62,000 bases of DNA from Gnetum montanum (taxonomy: Eukaryota; Streptophyta; Gnetopsida; Gnetales; Gnetaceae). The notes below the pieces were generated by a model, which was not told the DNA's origin, did no database searches, and saw nothing but the letters and a program-made list of their open reading frames with translations. Location: assembly GCA_015680685.1 (NCBI GenBank), contig MNCI01022355.1, positions 10,302-72,301 of the forward strand. The letters are read 5' to 3'. The position numbers and the translations under genes are program-made. Shown in pieces: positions 61,354 to 62,000 of this stretch. Each line of letters begins with the position of its first letter. Within the stretch, counting starts at the first letter, position 1.

Positions 61354-62000
61354 TACCCCAATGACTAAATGAAAACTTGTCCTTGAGTTAAAGTGAGAAT
61401 AAGCTCCATTGATTACACAATGGATAGGTATGGGATTATTGATTGACTAGAATGGATTCATGCCGCAGTGTGGAATCAAAACAAAATTTCAGACACAACA
61501 TATAAAATAAAAAATAAAAATATACTATTACAAAACTAATGGAACTCATGTAGTTCCTAGTGGCGGTGGCTCCTCCATGGGTGTATTTTCCTTTTCTTGC
61601 ACTCTAGGTCTTGGGATTTGATGGCATTGAAGTATGGCCTAGAGTTTCTCCTCTTGTAAGGCCTTGAGTGCCTTAGCGTGTAATTTTGTGCTTGTGTCAT
61701 AGAGGCATCCCAATCAGCCTTCTCTTTTTCTTCCACCACCCTTTTATTCTCTATCAACAATTTATTAAGTTGCTTAGTTTTGAAAGTGTCTAGCTAGTTC
61801 TAAGCAACCTTTGGCCCTATATTCGGAAGGTTTAATACTTCTGAAATGGCTTGATTAGAGAAATCAACAGTCACACCACAATTGTTAACTATAGTGCCTT
61901 CTTCTTTATTTTCCAAAAATTGGTATGTTTCCCCTAAGTACCAGGCATCGCTTTTAGAGAGGGTAGGCCATAATGGGGTCCCTTTGAGGTGATCCCTAAC
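61354..62000 (-). pseudogene. 3' (env-position) ORF of an Athila-like element, partial
   Basis: The minus strand from the window edge reads LRDHLKGTPLWPTLSKSDAW, FLENKEEGTIVNNCGVTVDF and AISEVLNLPNIGPKVA, then a stop, and from 61760 LIENKRVVEEKEKADWDASM, ending near 61557. The block with AISEVLNLP resembles the (I/F)...AIN.FLGLP element of the putative plant transposon protein family that includes extra ORFs of Athila-type elements (recognised by eye only). The downstream Glu/Lys-rich part suggests a coiled coil. The next 200 bp to the LTR are non-coding. Confidence 0.45.

Overview
The window is nuclear DNA of a large-genome seed plant. The evidence is one multi-exon plant glycoside hydrolase family 1 gene in about 62 kb, surrounded by nested, decayed LTR retrotransposons of Ty3/Gypsy (Tat-like and Athila-like) and Ty1/Copia type plus LINE debris. 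The gene sparsity and the very large Tat-like element (about 22 kb with its nested insert) suggest a gymnosperm such as a conifer. That assignment is inference and the sequence does not prove it.

Layout. 1-481 is the edge of an Athila-like LTR. 1958-6533 (minus) is an intact beta-glucosidase-type gene of 12 exons (524 codons) with a TATA box at 6651-6658. 6660-11707 holds tandem duplications, copy 1 of a 1.8 kb direct repeat (8256-10089) and the 3' part of an L1-like LINE. At 11713-34112 a complete but decayed Tat-lineage element, bounded by the 5-bp duplication TTGAC, interrupts that LINE. Its 5' LTR is itself interrupted by an Athila-like element in which only gag is visible (about 12236-15709). 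The other half of the LINE resumes at 34118, followed by copy 2 of the direct repeat (34826-44093). Copy 2 is split by a Copia element (36130-43861, duplication AGTCA), which carries a solo Athila-type LTR in its gag (duplication CCATC) and, in its 5' LTR, a Tat-like LTR that contains another Athila-type solo LTR (duplication GACAT). From 44095 to the right edge lie Athila-like elements in both orientations: a deletion derivative (44095-49396, plus), a minus element with gag to integrase (49397-about 56524), a plus remnant with integrase and a 3' ORF (about 56525-60459), and the LTR and 3' ORF of another minus element (60460-62000).

The most unusual content is inside the Tat element. Between protease and reverse transcriptase it carries a split gene on the opposite strand (26699 down to about 22260). 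That gene has its own TATA box and GT-AG introns across which a reading frame continues. It lies between two minisatellites that share a core with a third array downstream of integrase. A second, smaller antisense reading region with a TATA-like box lies before the 3' LTR. The LTR promoters also carry family-specific palindrome arrays: GCGATATCGC repeats in the Athila-like LTRs and GCTAY pentamers with their complement in the Tat-like LTRs. The pentamers reappear in introns of the antisense gene. All retroelement reading frames contain stops or frameshifts, so none of these copies looks autonomous; the beta-glucosidase gene is the only clearly functional protein gene.
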